Made by a program: the position numbers and the translations under genes. Source: Bacillota bacterium (GTDB lineage Bacteria; Bacillota; Sulfobacillia; JAUYEG01). From it: a stretch of 43,276 bases of DNA. The DNA lies in assembly GCA_030691505.1 (NCBI GenBank), contig JAUYEG010000010.1, positions 1 to 43,276 on the forward strand, written 5' to 3'. Shown here piece after piece: positions 23,869 through 32,247 of the stretch. Numbering within the stretch: the first letter of the stretch is position 1; each line of letters starts with the position of its first letter. The notes beneath the pieces were generated by a model. The model made no database searches. It saw only the letters and a list, made by a program, of their open reading frames with translations, and was not told where the DNA came from.

Positions 23869-25056
23869 CTAGCCGCCGCTGCCCAGGTAGTCGAGTGCCG
23901 CGCGGACCATTACGGCGGCCCCAACCGGCATGCACTCCTCATCAAAGTCAAACCCCGGATGATGTCCCGGCAGGACCATGCCACGCGATTCGTTGCGGGC
24001 CCCGAGGCGGAAGAAACATCCCGGCGCCAGCTGGGCGAAATACGAGAAGTCTTCGCCGCCCATGCTCGGCTTGGGTATGAGCAGGACCTTGTCTTGCCCG
24101 AGGACCGACCGGCCGGCGGCCTCGACCAGCCGGCACATCCCCTCTTCGTTGACGACCGAGGGGTATCCGTAGCTGTATTGCATCTCAAGCTCGGCGCGCA
24201 TGGCGGCGCAGATGCCTCCGGCCAGCCGGCGCATCCGGCTCTCAACCGTGACCCTGAGCTCGGGATCAAGTGTCCGCACGGTACCAGTCATGGTGACTTC
24301 GGGGGCAATCACGTTGCCGCGGAAACCGCCTTGGAAGGTCCCTACCGTGATCACCAGCGGGTTGACCGGGTCCACCTCGCGGCTGACGATGGTCTGCAGC
24401 GCCGTGACGACCTGGCAGCCTACGGCGATGGCGTCAACGGACCGGTGCGGGTGCGCCCCGTGGCCGCCCACGCCGCGGATCGTGATCTGAAAGCCATCCG
24501 GGGCCGCGCTGGTCACTCCGTGTCCGACACCGATCCGGCCGGTGGGTATTTCGGTGTTGATGTGGAGGCCGATAACGGCATCGACGTGCGGGTTCTCCAT
24601 CGCGGCGTCCGCGATCATCGGCTGGGCGCCGCCGGGCCCCTCCTCGGCCGGCTGGAAAAGGAGCTTGACCTGGCCGTCAAACTCCCCGCGCAGTCCGTGC
24701 AGCAGCGTGCCCACGCCGAGCAGGATCGCGGTGTGCCCGTCGTGCCCGCAGGCATGCATCTTGCCCGCAACCCGCGATGAGTAAGGCCGATCCGGCTGCT
24801 CCTGTACCGGCAGCGCGTCCATATCCGCTCTGATGGCGATGGTCCGTCCCGGGCGCCGCCCCCGGATCAGGCCGACGACGCCGGTCCCGCCCACTCTTTC
24901 GCGAACCTCGATGTCGAGCGCCCTGAGGGCGGCGGCAACCGCGGCTGCGGTCTCAAACTCCTCCATCCCCAGCTCCGGATGCTGGTGAAACTGGCGGCGG
25001 TGGGCCACCATTTCCGGCAAGACCGCCGTTGCCCTGGCTAGCATCGTGTCGGTCAT
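23869..25056 (-). CDS. M20D amidohydrolase
   Basis: 395 residues of the M20D amidohydrolase family (N-acyl-amino-acid, hippurate or N-acetyl-diaminopimelate type). Motifs: RRQFHQHPELGMEEFET, ADMDALPVQE, GKMHACGHDGHTAILLG, LLFQPAEEGPGG and the dimerisation-domain GVGGHGAHPHRSVDAI, then MGGEDFSYFAQ. These hold the usual metal-binding His, Cys and Glu residues. Its ATG overlaps the stop of dnaE2 (ATGA at 25053-25056), so it is translationally coupled to the SOS mutagenesis operon. Whether that has meaning is unclear. The exact substrate cannot be read. Confidence 0.93.
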   Translation of the reverse strand: MTDTMLARATAVLPEMVAHRRQFHQHPELGMEEFETAAAVAAALRALDIEVRERVGGTGVVGLIRGRRPGRTIAIRADMDALPVQEQPDRPYSSRVAGKMHACGHDGHTAILLGVGTLLHGLRGEFDGQVKLLFQPAEEGPGGAQPMIADAAMENPHVDAVIGLHINTEIPTGRIGVGHGVTSAAPDGFQITIRGVGGHGAHPHRSVDAIAVGCQVVTALQTIVSREVDPVNPLVITVGTFQGGFRGNVIAPEVTMTGTVRTLDPELRVTVESRMRRLAGGICAAMRAELEMQYSYGYPSVVNEEGMCRLVEAAGRSVLGQDKVLLIPKPSMGGEDFSYFAQLAPGCFFRLGARNESRGMVLPGHHPGFDFDEECMPVGAAVMVRAALDYLGSGG

Positions 25057-28000
25057 GTCTCAACCTCCCGAGGTTTGGTCGTCCAGGCTTCGGCGGCCGC
25101 CGTCTCTGCTCCTTTGCGCCCGCCGGCCGCAGCCGCTCCCCCTACGACATCCGCCAGGTCGTGTATCTCCTCCGCCCGGACCGACACGCCGTTGCCGCGG
25201 CGGTCGAGCCGTCCATAGACCGCCAGCGGGGGGGCCGGGTCGCGGAAGATCAGCTTGCCGTAGCGGTCATACACGTTCTCGAAAATAGTCACGTCAATCA
25301 GGCCCGCCTCGTCCTCCAGGGACAGGAACACGACGGTGCGGCCGCTGCGAGTGGGCGGGCGGTGAGGCCTGAAAGGCACCCCGGCGACCATGACGCGGGC
25401 GCCCGGCGCGAGGCGGCGCCTGGTAAGACGCGCACTGTCCAGATAACTGAGAGCTGCCAGCCGTCTGCGGAAAAACGACATCGGGTGCGGGCCGGTGGTA
25501 AAGCCGAGGATTTCGTATTCGTACCGGAGCCTTTCCCATGGGGAGAAATCGGGCACCGCCTCGCCGCCGTGTACCTGCGGCGAGGCCGGCGGCTCCTCCC
25601 TTACTGAGCGATAGAGGGGCAGGTCCCGGGCACGGGCCGCCTGGAGCAGCGGGCCGGCATGCCACACCATTTTGCGGCGGTTGCCGCCGTCGGCCAGGCC
25701 GTCGAGGGCGCCGCACAGAATGAGGTTTTCGGCGATGCGCGTATCAAGCCCCGCGGCGGCGGTGCGCGCGAGAAAATTGGCAAGATCAAGGAATGGCCCC
25801 CCGATTCTGGCTTCAAGCAAGGCCGCGAGGACCGGCGGGGACATGGCCTTAACCTGCCTGAGACCGACACGGATCGCCGGGGCATCCTCTCCCTCAACGA
25901 CGAAATCGCCCTCGCTGCGGTTGACCGACGGGGGCAGGATGCGGACCCCCCTCCGCCGCGCCTCGACGCACAGAACGTGCGGCGGGTAGTAGCCCATCGG
26001 CTGCTGGCTTAAAATGGCCGCGAAGTAATGCGCGGGATGGTGGCGTACCAGATAGGCGGTCTTATAGGCGATATCGCCGAAAGCCGCCGCGTGGGCTTCG
26101 CAGAAACCGTAGCTGGCGTAGCCGACCACGTAGGAGAAGATCGTTTCCGCCACCTGCGCCTCGATGCCCCTGGCCGCGGCCTTGGATACGAAAAACCTGC
26201 CGATATCCTCCATCGCCTCGTGCGAGCGCCCGTGGGTCATCACCCTGCGCAGCCGGTCGGCCTCGCCCGGGGTGAAACCGGCGACGGTGATCGCGATCTC
26301 GATCACCTGTTCCTGAAACAGGACGACGCCATAGGTCTTCTTGAGAATGGGCTCGAGCAGCGGGTGCAGGTAGGTTACCTCCTCCTGCCCCTTGCGGCGG
26401 GCGATGAACGGCTCGACCATGTTGCCCTTGATCGGGCCCGGGCGGATCAGGGCCACGCTGGCGACGATATCCTCAAACGTTTCCGCCCCCAGCCGCGCCT
26501 GCAGGGCGCGCTGCGCCGGCGATTCAAGTTGAAAGGCCCCGACGGTTTCTCCCCGGTGAAGCATGGCGTAGGTGTCGGGGTCGCCGTGCGGGATGCGCTC
26601 ATAGCCCAGGCGTTCGGACGCAATCCGGCCGCGGTTGATCCCCAGGAGGGCATCGTCGACGGCCCCCAGGGTGCGCAGGGATAGGAGGTCCAGTTTGACG
26701 AGCCCAAGTTCCTCGACGCCCACCTTGTCAAACTGGGTGACGACAACGCCTTTGGCCGCCATCTGCAGCGGGGTGATCTCGGTAAGCGGCCGGCTGCTGA
26801 TGACCACTCCGCCGAGGTGCGTGCTGAGGTGCCGCGGAAAACCCGCAACCGCCGCGGCGGCCGCCGCCAGCCGGCGGTACTTCACGGCCGGAATGCCGCT
26901 GTCGCGCAGTTCGGGCAGTTCTTCGAAGGCCGAGTCAACCCGGCGGGCATTCATCCCCCAGGGCAGGGTCTTGGCTAACCGGTCCAGCTCCGCCGGCGAA
27001 AACCCCATCGCCTTGCCCAAATCGCGCACCGCCGAACGGGCGTGAAAGGTGTTGTAAGTGGCAACGGTGGCAACATGGTCCTTCCCATACCGCTCATAGA
27101 CGTAGCGGGTAACGTCGTCCCGCTTGCGGGCGTCGAAATCGACGTCTATATCCGGAAGCTCGGCCCGCTCCAGGCTCATGAAGCGCTCAAAGAGCAGCCC
27201 CCGCCGGATCGAGTCCACATCGGTGATAAAAAGGCAGTAGGCGACCGCCGAATCCGCCGCCGAGCCGCGCCCTGCGCAGCGGATCCCCCGCCGCCGGGCG
27301 AAAGCCACGACATCCCACACGAGCAGGAAGTACTCCTCGTAGCCGAGCCGGCAGATGACGTCCAGCTCATGCTCCAGGCGGCGGCGGATCGTCGGGCTGA
27401 TCTCACTGTACCTGGTCCGGGCCCCCTCGTAGGTCAACCGGCGGAGCATCGCGGCGGCACTCTCCCCATCAGGGGAGCCGAACCGGGGCTGCCGCACCTG
27501 CCCCAGCCGCAGGACCGGTTCGCAACGGGCCGCGATATCGAGACTGGCCCGCAGAGCTCGATCGATGACCACGGGGGGCAGATCCCAGAGTGAGGCGGCC
27601 ATATCGCCTCCGGACTTTAGATAGTTTTGGGCATTGAGCCGCCGCTCGGGGTGGACCTGGTCGAGCCGCGTCAAGGTACGCACACAAGTTAGCAGATCGT
27701 GCGTCGGAAAGTCCTTGGCCTCAAGGTAGTGGACGTTGTTGGTCGCCACGTACCCGACGCCGAGCTCCTCCGCAAGCTCAACGAGACGGGCGTTGAGGCC
27801 GCGCGTCCCCGGCAACATGCATCCCTCGAGCTCGACGAACAGGCCGGCGGGTCCGAAGATATCCCGCAGTCTGCACCCAAAGCGCAGAGCGGCCGGATAA
27901 TCGCCCGCGAGGATAGAGCGGGCGATCAGCCCCCGCCGACAGCCGGTAAGGGCGATGAGGTTACCGCCCACGTCCTCACCGTTTCCCCAGTATTTTCCCA

Positions 28001-28355
28001 GGTCAAGGGCGGGCTGCAGCCGCGGGTTGCCGAGGTGGGCGGCCGTGAGCGCCCCGCAGAGCATGGCATATCCGGCCGGGCCCGTCGCCAACAGAGTAAG
28101 GTGTCCGGCGTCCCTGACCGAGACCTCAGCCCCCTGGATAGCCTTGATGCCCAGCGCCGCCGCCCCGCGCGCGAACTCGGTTGCCGCGCAGACGTTGTCG
28201 TGGTCGGTGAGGGCAATTGCCGGCATGCCGAGAGATGCCGCCCGGACCAGCATGCTCTCCAACTCACAAGCCCCGTCCAGAAAGGAGAACGGCGAGTGAA
28301 CGTGCAGGTGTACGAAAGCCCGATCCTCGTGCCAGGGATGGCCCCTCTCAGGCAT
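25053..28355 (-). CDS. dnaE2: Error-prone DNA polymerase III alpha subunit
   Basis: 1,100 residues of a C-family polymerase. The N-terminal PHP domain has HLHVHSPFSFLDG (residues 16-28) and ALTDHDNV. The polymerase catalytic Asp pair lies in LPDIDVDFDARKRDDV near residue 400, and KLDLLSLRTLGAVD gives the third site. Finger and HhH regions follow (FYVVGYASYGFCEAHAAAF form), then an OB-like domain (VMVAGVPFRPHRPP). It lies downstream of imuB and a DUF6504 gene under LexA control, which marks it as DnaE2 rather than the replicative DnaE1. I chose ATG at 28355 over GTG at 28364, because AGGGGG lies eight bases upstream and would overlap the earlier codon. That ribosome binding site lies inside a hairpin (28360-28380). 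Its stop overlaps the M20 gene. Confidence 0.94.
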   Translation of the reverse strand: MPERGHPWHEDRAFVHLHVHSPFSFLDGACELESMLVRAASLGMPAIALTDHDNVCAATEFARGAAALGIKAIQGAEVSVRDAGHLTLLATGPAGYAMLCGALTAAHLGNPRLQPALDLGKYWGNGEDVGGNLIALTGCRRGLIARSILAGDYPAALRFGCRLRDIFGPAGLFVELEGCMLPGTRGLNARLVELAEELGVGYVATNNVHYLEAKDFPTHDLLTCVRTLTRLDQVHPERRLNAQNYLKSGGDMAASLWDLPPVVIDRALRASLDIAARCEPVLRLGQVRQPRFGSPDGESAAAMLRRLTYEGARTRYSEISPTIRRRLEHELDVICRLGYEEYFLLVWDVVAFARRRGIRCAGRGSAADSAVAYCLFITDVDSIRRGLLFERFMSLERAELPDIDVDFDARKRDDVTRYVYERYGKDHVATVATYNTFHARSAVRDLGKAMGFSPAELDRLAKTLPWGMNARRVDSAFEELPELRDSGIPAVKYRRLAAAAAAVAGFPRHLSTHLGGVVISSRPLTEITPLQMAAKGVVVTQFDKVGVEELGLVKLDLLSLRTLGAVDDALLGINRGRIASERLGYERIPHGDPDTYAMLHRGETVGAFQLESPAQRALQARLGAETFEDIVASVALIRPGPIKGNMVEPFIARRKGQEEVTYLHPLLEPILKKTYGVVLFQEQVIEIAITVAGFTPGEADRLRRVMTHGRSHEAMEDIGRFFVSKAAARGIEAQVAETIFSYVVGYASYGFCEAHAAAFGDIAYKTAYLVRHHPAHYFAAILSQQPMGYYPPHVLCVEARRRGVRILPPSVNRSEGDFVVEGEDAPAIRVGLRQVKAMSPPVLAALLEARIGGPFLDLANFLARTAAAGLDTRIAENLILCGALDGLADGGNRRKMVWHAGPLLQAARARDLPLYRSVREEPPASPQVHGGEAVPDFSPWERLRYEYEILGFTTGPHPMSFFRRRLAALSYLDSARLTRRRLAPGARVMVAGVPFRPHRPPTRSGRTVVFLSLEDEAGLIDVTIFENVYDRYGKLIFRDPAPPLAVYGRLDRRGNGVSVRAEEIHDLADVVGGAAAAGGRKGAETAAAEAWTTKPREVET

Positions 28356-28359
28356 CGTG

Positions 28360-28380
28360 AGCACCCCCTGAAGGGGGGCT
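28360..28380 (-). promoter_or_regulatory. Hairpin covering the dnaE2 ribosome binding site
   Basis: On the minus strand AGCCCCCC and GGGGGTGCT pair around a short TTCA-centred loop (one mismatch). The right arm contains the GGGGG ribosome binding site of dnaE2 and the left arm overlaps the DUF6504 stop codon. Ribosomes finishing DUF6504 would open it, so it could couple dnaE2 translation to the upstream gene. This is inference from sequence. Confidence 0.5.
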
Positions 28381-28630
28381 AATCGTAGACACGATACAGC
28401 CGCCAGCCACCGCGGGAGTCCCGAACCAGCTCAAATACCCTGCCCTCTCCGCCCATGACGCGAAAGAACAAGACCTCCCCTTCCCCATCCCACCAGGCAC
28501 CGGTGTCTGTCCAGACATCAAGCACTGCTTGGACGGCGTACTCACTATGACGCCAACGGAAACCCACCGGTGCGCAGAACGGGCCCACAGCGCCATGGAC
28601 CTCTATGGGCTGATCGATTAGCCGCGTCAA
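28379..28630 (-). CDS. DUF6504-type small protein of the imuB-dnaE2 operon
   Basis: 83 residues with the pattern GFRWRHSEYAVQAVLDVWTD, GAWWDGEGEVLFFRVM and a C-terminal VFELVRDSRGGWRLYRVYD. This matches the small family (DUF6504, name from memory) encoded beside imuB/dnaE2 in Actinobacteria and others. It starts at TTG in a TTGA overlap with the imuB stop. The function is unknown; a mutasome accessory role is inferred from constant gene context. Its stop codon lies in the hairpin that covers the dnaE2 ribosome binding site. Confidence 0.82.
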   Translation of the reverse strand: MTRLIDQPIEVHGAVGPFCAPVGFRWRHSEYAVQAVLDVWTDTGAWWDGEGEVLFFRVMGGEGRVFELVRDSRGGWRLYRVYD

Positions 28631-29979
28631 TCGGCGGGAGCGCCTCGCTCATGCCTCCGTACCGGATCTATCAGGGCCAACATCCGCTCGCGGCGGCTGG
28701 CGGGTGCAGTGCCGATCCTGACCACCCCGCCGGGGAATCTGCGCTCAAGGAAAGACACGGTCCGCAGCAGGTTGGACTGCTGATCTCGGCTTACCGCCTC
28801 AGGGAGGAAACTGAGCTGGCGGCCGGGGTCACGATCAAGTCCCGCGCCGATAACCTCAACTCCCAGCACCGGGCGGTGGACCTTTACCCCCTCCAACATA
28901 GCGGTTACCGCGGCGCCTAAGGTGCGGGGATCGCCCTGCGGGCGGCTGAAGATTCGCTCACGGGTCAAATCGAGGCCGTCATCCAGGCGCAGAATGAGCG
29001 TTAGTGACCTGCATCCCTGGAACTCGGCGCGGAGCGATTGCCCCAGATCCTCGCCCAGCGCCTGCAACGAGCTCTTGAGGGCCAGCTTGCCGCTTATCGG
29101 ACCATCGAAGTCGACCCGCCGGACGATCTCGTCCCGGCTGTAGGACGGGCAAACGCAGTCCTGGTCCTGACCCTGCGCCAGGTCAGCGAGCCGGTGGCCC
29201 TCGGCCCCAAACAGCCGGGACAGCTCAAGCCGGTTGACCCGTCCCACATCACCACAGGTCTTGAGGCCCAAGCGGTATAGGCGCTCACGGGTCTCTTCAG
29301 TGGCCGGCCACATGTATCCCACGGGCAGGGTTGCAAGAAAGGCAAGCTCGCCCGGCCGGCCGCCACATTGCAGGTCTGCAATCGTCAGAACCGGCCCCTG
29401 GCCCTGGCCGTCATCGCAGTTGCAGCAGTTATCGCAGTGATGGGTTGTGCGCCCATGGTCAACATTTATGCGGACGGCTTGAGGTGCGGTCGGAAACATA
29501 AACATCGGCCGCTCGTGGTCAGAAACCGCCCCCAACAGGGCTAAAACCGCGGCCCGGGCCACAAACTTGCTTGCGGCGAGGCCGGCCACCAGCTCAAATC
29601 CGCCAAACCCATCCGCCGCCAGACCCTTAATCGCCTGGGCGGGATCGCCGCCCCCGGCAAAGTCGACGAACAGGGCATTGGGCCCGTCAAGCTCAAAGCG
29701 GTTTGTCTCCCGCTTGAGCAGAGAAACCAGCGGCCTGATGCGAGCCTCGTAATCGGGCGCGTCAAACTCCACCGTCCCCAGGGCGGGAGATGCCTGTTTG
29801 GCCTGCCGGAGATGGCTACCCAGCAAGACTCCGGCCGCAGCCGCTGCAACATTGAGGTCGAACACCCGGCCCCGGCGAATCACAGCCTGGGGCGCTGGTC
29901 CGGACGCACCGGATGACAGGGTTAATCCAGGCCGGCCAAAGGGCAATCCTCTAAGGTAAAGATATCCGATAGGTGGCAT
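28627..29979 (-). CDS. imuB: ImuB-like Y-family polymerase homologue, catalytically inactive
   Basis: 450 residues of the Y-family fold but without catalytic acids. The first motif, normally containing Asp-x-Asp, reads IGYLYLRGLPF, and the later acidic pair is replaced. Recognisable parts are FVDFAGGGDPAQAI, FELVAGLAASKFVARAAV, an HhH segment (LYRLGLKTCGDVGRVNRLELSRLFG) and the little-finger-like region. QLSFLP near residue 388 fits a beta-clamp-binding motif. An unusual insert HCDNCCNCDD (residues 181-190) gives four clustered cysteines that could hold zinc. It is first in the SOS operon, overlapping DUF6504 by TTGA. ImuB normally acts as a scaffold for DnaE2. No imuA (RecA-like) gene is present in this operon. 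Confidence 0.88.
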   Translation of the reverse strand: MPPIGYLYLRGLPFGRPGLTLSSGASGPAPQAVIRRGRVFDLNVAAAAAGVLLGSHLRQAKQASPALGTVEFDAPDYEARIRPLVSLLKRETNRFELDGPNALFVDFAGGGDPAQAIKGLAADGFGGFELVAGLAASKFVARAAVLALLGAVSDHERPMFMFPTAPQAVRINVDHGRTTHHCDNCCNCDDGQGQGPVLTIADLQCGGRPGELAFLATLPVGYMWPATEETRERLYRLGLKTCGDVGRVNRLELSRLFGAEGHRLADLAQGQDQDCVCPSYSRDEIVRRVDFDGPISGKLALKSSLQALGEDLGQSLRAEFQGCRSLTLILRLDDGLDLTRERIFSRPQGDPRTLGAAVTAMLEGVKVHRPVLGVEVIGAGLDRDPGRQLSFLPEAVSRDQQSNLLRTVSFLERRFPGGVVRIGTAPASRRERMLALIDPVRRHERGAPAD

Positions 29980-29994
29980 TATCCATCACCGCCG

Positions 29995-30066
29995 CGAACG
30001 TATGTTCGTAAGTTGAGTATACCCCGGAGGGCGGAGATGGTCAACATATATACGAACAAATGTTTG
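29995..30066 (-). promoter_or_regulatory. SOS promoter of imuB: sigma-A elements between two LexA boxes
   Basis: On the minus strand TTGACC (30039-30044) and TATACT (30016-30021) are exactly 17 bp apart, a near-consensus sigma-A promoter. A perfect LexA box CGAACGTATGTTCG (29995-30008) overlaps the expected transcription start, 16 bases before the imuB ATG. A second box, CGAACAAATGTTTG (30053-30066, one mismatch), lies just upstream of the -35. Two-site LexA repression is strongly implied. The upstream box may also affect the divergent nitroreductase gene. Confidence 0.88.
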
Positions 30067-30157
30067 GGGCTGGTGGGTGACTGAATGGCAGGGCGCGAAG
30101 GAACAATCACCCCGCGCGTGAAAAGGATAGCGGCCACAGGAAGACTGGAGGTAAGCG

Positions 30158-30817
30158 ATGGGCCGGCAGGACCTGCTCGATACCATCCGAAGCCGCCGCA
30201 CGGTCCGCGTCTACGAGGCGCGCGAGATACCCGAGGAAATGCTGCTCAAGCTGGTTGAGGCCGCCCGCTGGGCCCCAAGCGCGGCAAACAGCCAGCCGTG
30301 GTCGTTCGTTCTCGTCCGCAACCGCGAAAGCATCGCCACGATTGGCGATCTGGCCGATCGCGTCCTTTTCAACACGCATGTCCGGCGCTCCGCGGCGATT
30401 GTGGTCATCTGCGCGGACCCGCGGGGCAACCGCTACTACGAGATGGATTGCGCTTTCGCCGCGCAGAACATGCTGCTCGAAGCCCATGCGCTGGGGCTTG
30501 GGGCTTGTTTTGTCGGAGCGTTCAATGAAGCCGGGACCAAGAAGCTCTTAGCGGTGCCGGAGGTCCTGCGCGTGGTCGGGATGGTCACCCTGGGCTGGCC
30601 GGCCGAAGAGCCACCGCCTCCGCCGCGGCTCGCCCTGGCCGAGATCCTCCGGCTCGAAAGCTACACCGGGCAACGACCGCCGTCGCGGTGGCGCCGCGCG
30701 ACAAACGCCGGCTCGTTTTCGCTCGCAAAGCGCTTTGCCAGGCACCGCCGGCGCCGGCAGCCAAGCCTGGACTCAGCCGGGCCTCACGAAGGGAAGGAGC
30801 CGACGGATAATGAGTAG
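30158..30817 (+). CDS. Nitroreductase-family FMN oxidoreductase
   Basis: 219 residues. Nitroreductase motifs are IRSRRTVRVYEAREIPEEMLLKLVEAARWAPSAANSQPW at the N-terminus, DCAFAAQNMLLEAHALGLGACFVGAF mid-protein and VVGMVTLGWPAE near the fold's end. The last ~50 residues form a basic Arg/His-rich tail (RHRRRRQ) beyond the family's normal end. It probably binds FMN and reduces quinones, nitro compounds or similar; the substrate is unknown. It is divergent from imuB, about 90 bases from the upstream LexA box. Its stop overlaps the next gene by eight bases. Confidence 0.9.
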   Translation: MGRQDLLDTIRSRRTVRVYEAREIPEEMLLKLVEAARWAPSAANSQPWSFVLVRNRESIATIGDLADRVLFNTHVRRSAAIVVICADPRGNRYYEMDCAFAAQNMLLEAHALGLGACFVGAFNEAGTKKLLAVPEVLRVVGMVTLGWPAEEPPPPPRLALAEILRLESYTGQRPPSRWRRATNAGSFSLAKRFARHRRRRQPSLDSAGPHEGKEPTDNE

Positions 30818-31274
30818 ACCCGTGCGGGTCGTTTTGGGGGCCGTGCAGTTCGGAGACGAACCCAGCCTGACGCCAATGGTCTGCCTGGAGTGCGCAGACG
30901 CGGCCCAGGCGGCCGATCTCGCCGCTTTCCTGCTGAGCGTGCAAACCGGCGAGCAAACCATGGCGCGCCAGGACGCTGCCTTTCACACCGGTGACATAGC
31001 GATAAAGATCGAGGTGGCCCGGCACCCGACCAGACCTAAAGAGGCCGTCCTGGCAAGCGCGCGCGTGCGCAGCGACCCCGGACACCTGACCGAAGCCCTG
31101 TACGCCTGCTCTGCCGTCACCGCTGACGCCGCACAGGTTTTCCGGTTCTTTCAGCAGGCGCTCCGGCACTTTGTAGTCACAGTCAGCGTCAATGAACAAC
31201 CGCTATGTGACCTGCTCTACCTGATCAAGTACATTCTGACCTGGACCTCGCCGGTGGAGTCGTCACCGCCGTAG
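30810..31274 (+). CDS. Unknown 154-residue protein downstream of nitroreductase
   Basis: I do not recognise it. It starts MSRPVRVVLGAVQFGDEPSL (ATG at 30810 with AAGGAG about ten bases upstream) and overlaps the nitroreductase end by eight bases, so both are cotranscribed. It appears to be a soluble alpha/beta protein with no signal peptide. Stretches such as MVCLECADAAQAADLAAFLLSVQ and ALRHFVVTVSVNEQPLCDLLYLIKYIL look like regular secondary structure. No metal or nucleotide motif is visible. Confidence 0.75.
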   Translation: MSRPVRVVLGAVQFGDEPSLTPMVCLECADAAQAADLAAFLLSVQTGEQTMARQDAAFHTGDIAIKIEVARHPTRPKEAVLASARVRSDPGHLTEALYACSAVTADAAQVFRFFQQALRHFVVTVSVNEQPLCDLLYLIKYILTWTSPVESSPP

Positions 31275-31334
31275 CCGCGCCCGGGTAGCCCGTCGTCCGG
31301 AGATGCCGCGCCGCGTGCGTCCGTGCCCACCGGA

Positions 31335-32150
31335 TCAAGGGGCGCCCGGCGCCCCGGGGCCAGGTCCGTAGAAATTCAAGCGGCTGATGATCAAGCTGAG
31401 TGAGGGCAGCAGCCGGGAGTCAACGAGCCACCGGCCGTCGGGCGAAGCCGGGCGAGTGCGCATCACGCCGTCCCGGCTCTTGGGGCTAAAAAAGACGGAA
31501 TCGGAATCGTGGTCCGGATAGGTGTCCAGGCGTTCTTCGCGCCGCACTGCTCCGCCGGCCTCCAGGACCAGCAACGTCGCTCCCCCGGCGGCGTCCTCGA
31601 CAGCGATCTGAACGCAGCCCTCCCCCTCCTCCGCGCCCGGCGCGATCGCCGTTCTCGGCGCAGGACCGTAGGGAACCCGCTCGCCGCTCCAGATTACCTC
31701 CCCCGTGGGCGAAAACAAGAAGTACTGGTCGTAGCGGCCCCGGACAGCCCGCACGAGCACAAACCCCCCGTCCTCGACCACGGGCCACATGCGGCCGCCG
31801 GGAAACCAGGCCGACCAGCGCAGAACGGTTGCCGGCGCAGGACCGGCCACCGAGCCGCGCGCCGCCACAAACTGCGGAGGATCGGTGTTTTCCATCAAGG
31901 TCACGTAGTATCCGTGACAGACTGTGACGAACCCTCCCAGGATCGCGAGCAGCGAGAACGCGACGGCCCAATTGAGGAGTTCGTGCCTGCGGATGATGGC
32001 CATCTTACGGTCCCAGGGCATCTGCTCTGCCACATCGCCGGGGCGGACCGGCCCCATTGCCGCCAGAAACCGGCGCTTGAATTGCCGCTCCGCGAGGGCC
32101 CACAATAGAATGACGGCCGCCAGGGCCAGGAGGAGCAGCAGAGCGGCCAT
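31335..32150 (-). CDS. Unknown membrane-anchored protein
   Basis: 271 residues. I chose ATG at 32150 (MAALLLLLALAAVILLWALAE), with GAGGTG six bases upstream; a longer frame reaches 32261. There are two membrane segments: residues about 2-20, and about 60-80 (LLNWAVAFSLLAILGGFVTVCHGYYVTL). An outside domain of about 180 residues, rich in beta-type patterns, follows (FVLVRAVRGRYDQYFLFSPTGEVIWSGE; PDGRWLVDSRLLPSLSL), reminiscent of beta-propeller or PQQ-like repeats. The function is unknown. It is divergent from the DUF362/ferredoxin gene. Confidence 0.8.
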   Translation of the reverse strand: MAALLLLLALAAVILLWALAERQFKRRFLAAMGPVRPGDVAEQMPWDRKMAIIRRHELLNWAVAFSLLAILGGFVTVCHGYYVTLMENTDPPQFVAARGSVAGPAPATVLRWSAWFPGGRMWPVVEDGGFVLVRAVRGRYDQYFLFSPTGEVIWSGERVPYGPAPRTAIAPGAEEGEGCVQIAVEDAAGGATLLVLEAGGAVRREERLDTYPDHDSDSVFFSPKSRDGVMRTRPASPDGRWLVDSRLLPSLSLIISRLNFYGPGPGAPGAP

Positions 32151-32247
32151 CCGGTTCACCTCAGACCGCTTGTTTGGACATCCATGGCGCCATAACCTGT
32201 TGCGCCGGGCGGTGATGCCGCGAACCCGCGCCGGCAGAGGAGGAGCG

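Noticed and set aside
25659-28382. Several long plus-strand frames inside dnaE2
   Set aside because: They are antisense to conserved polymerase motifs and lack ribosome binding sites.
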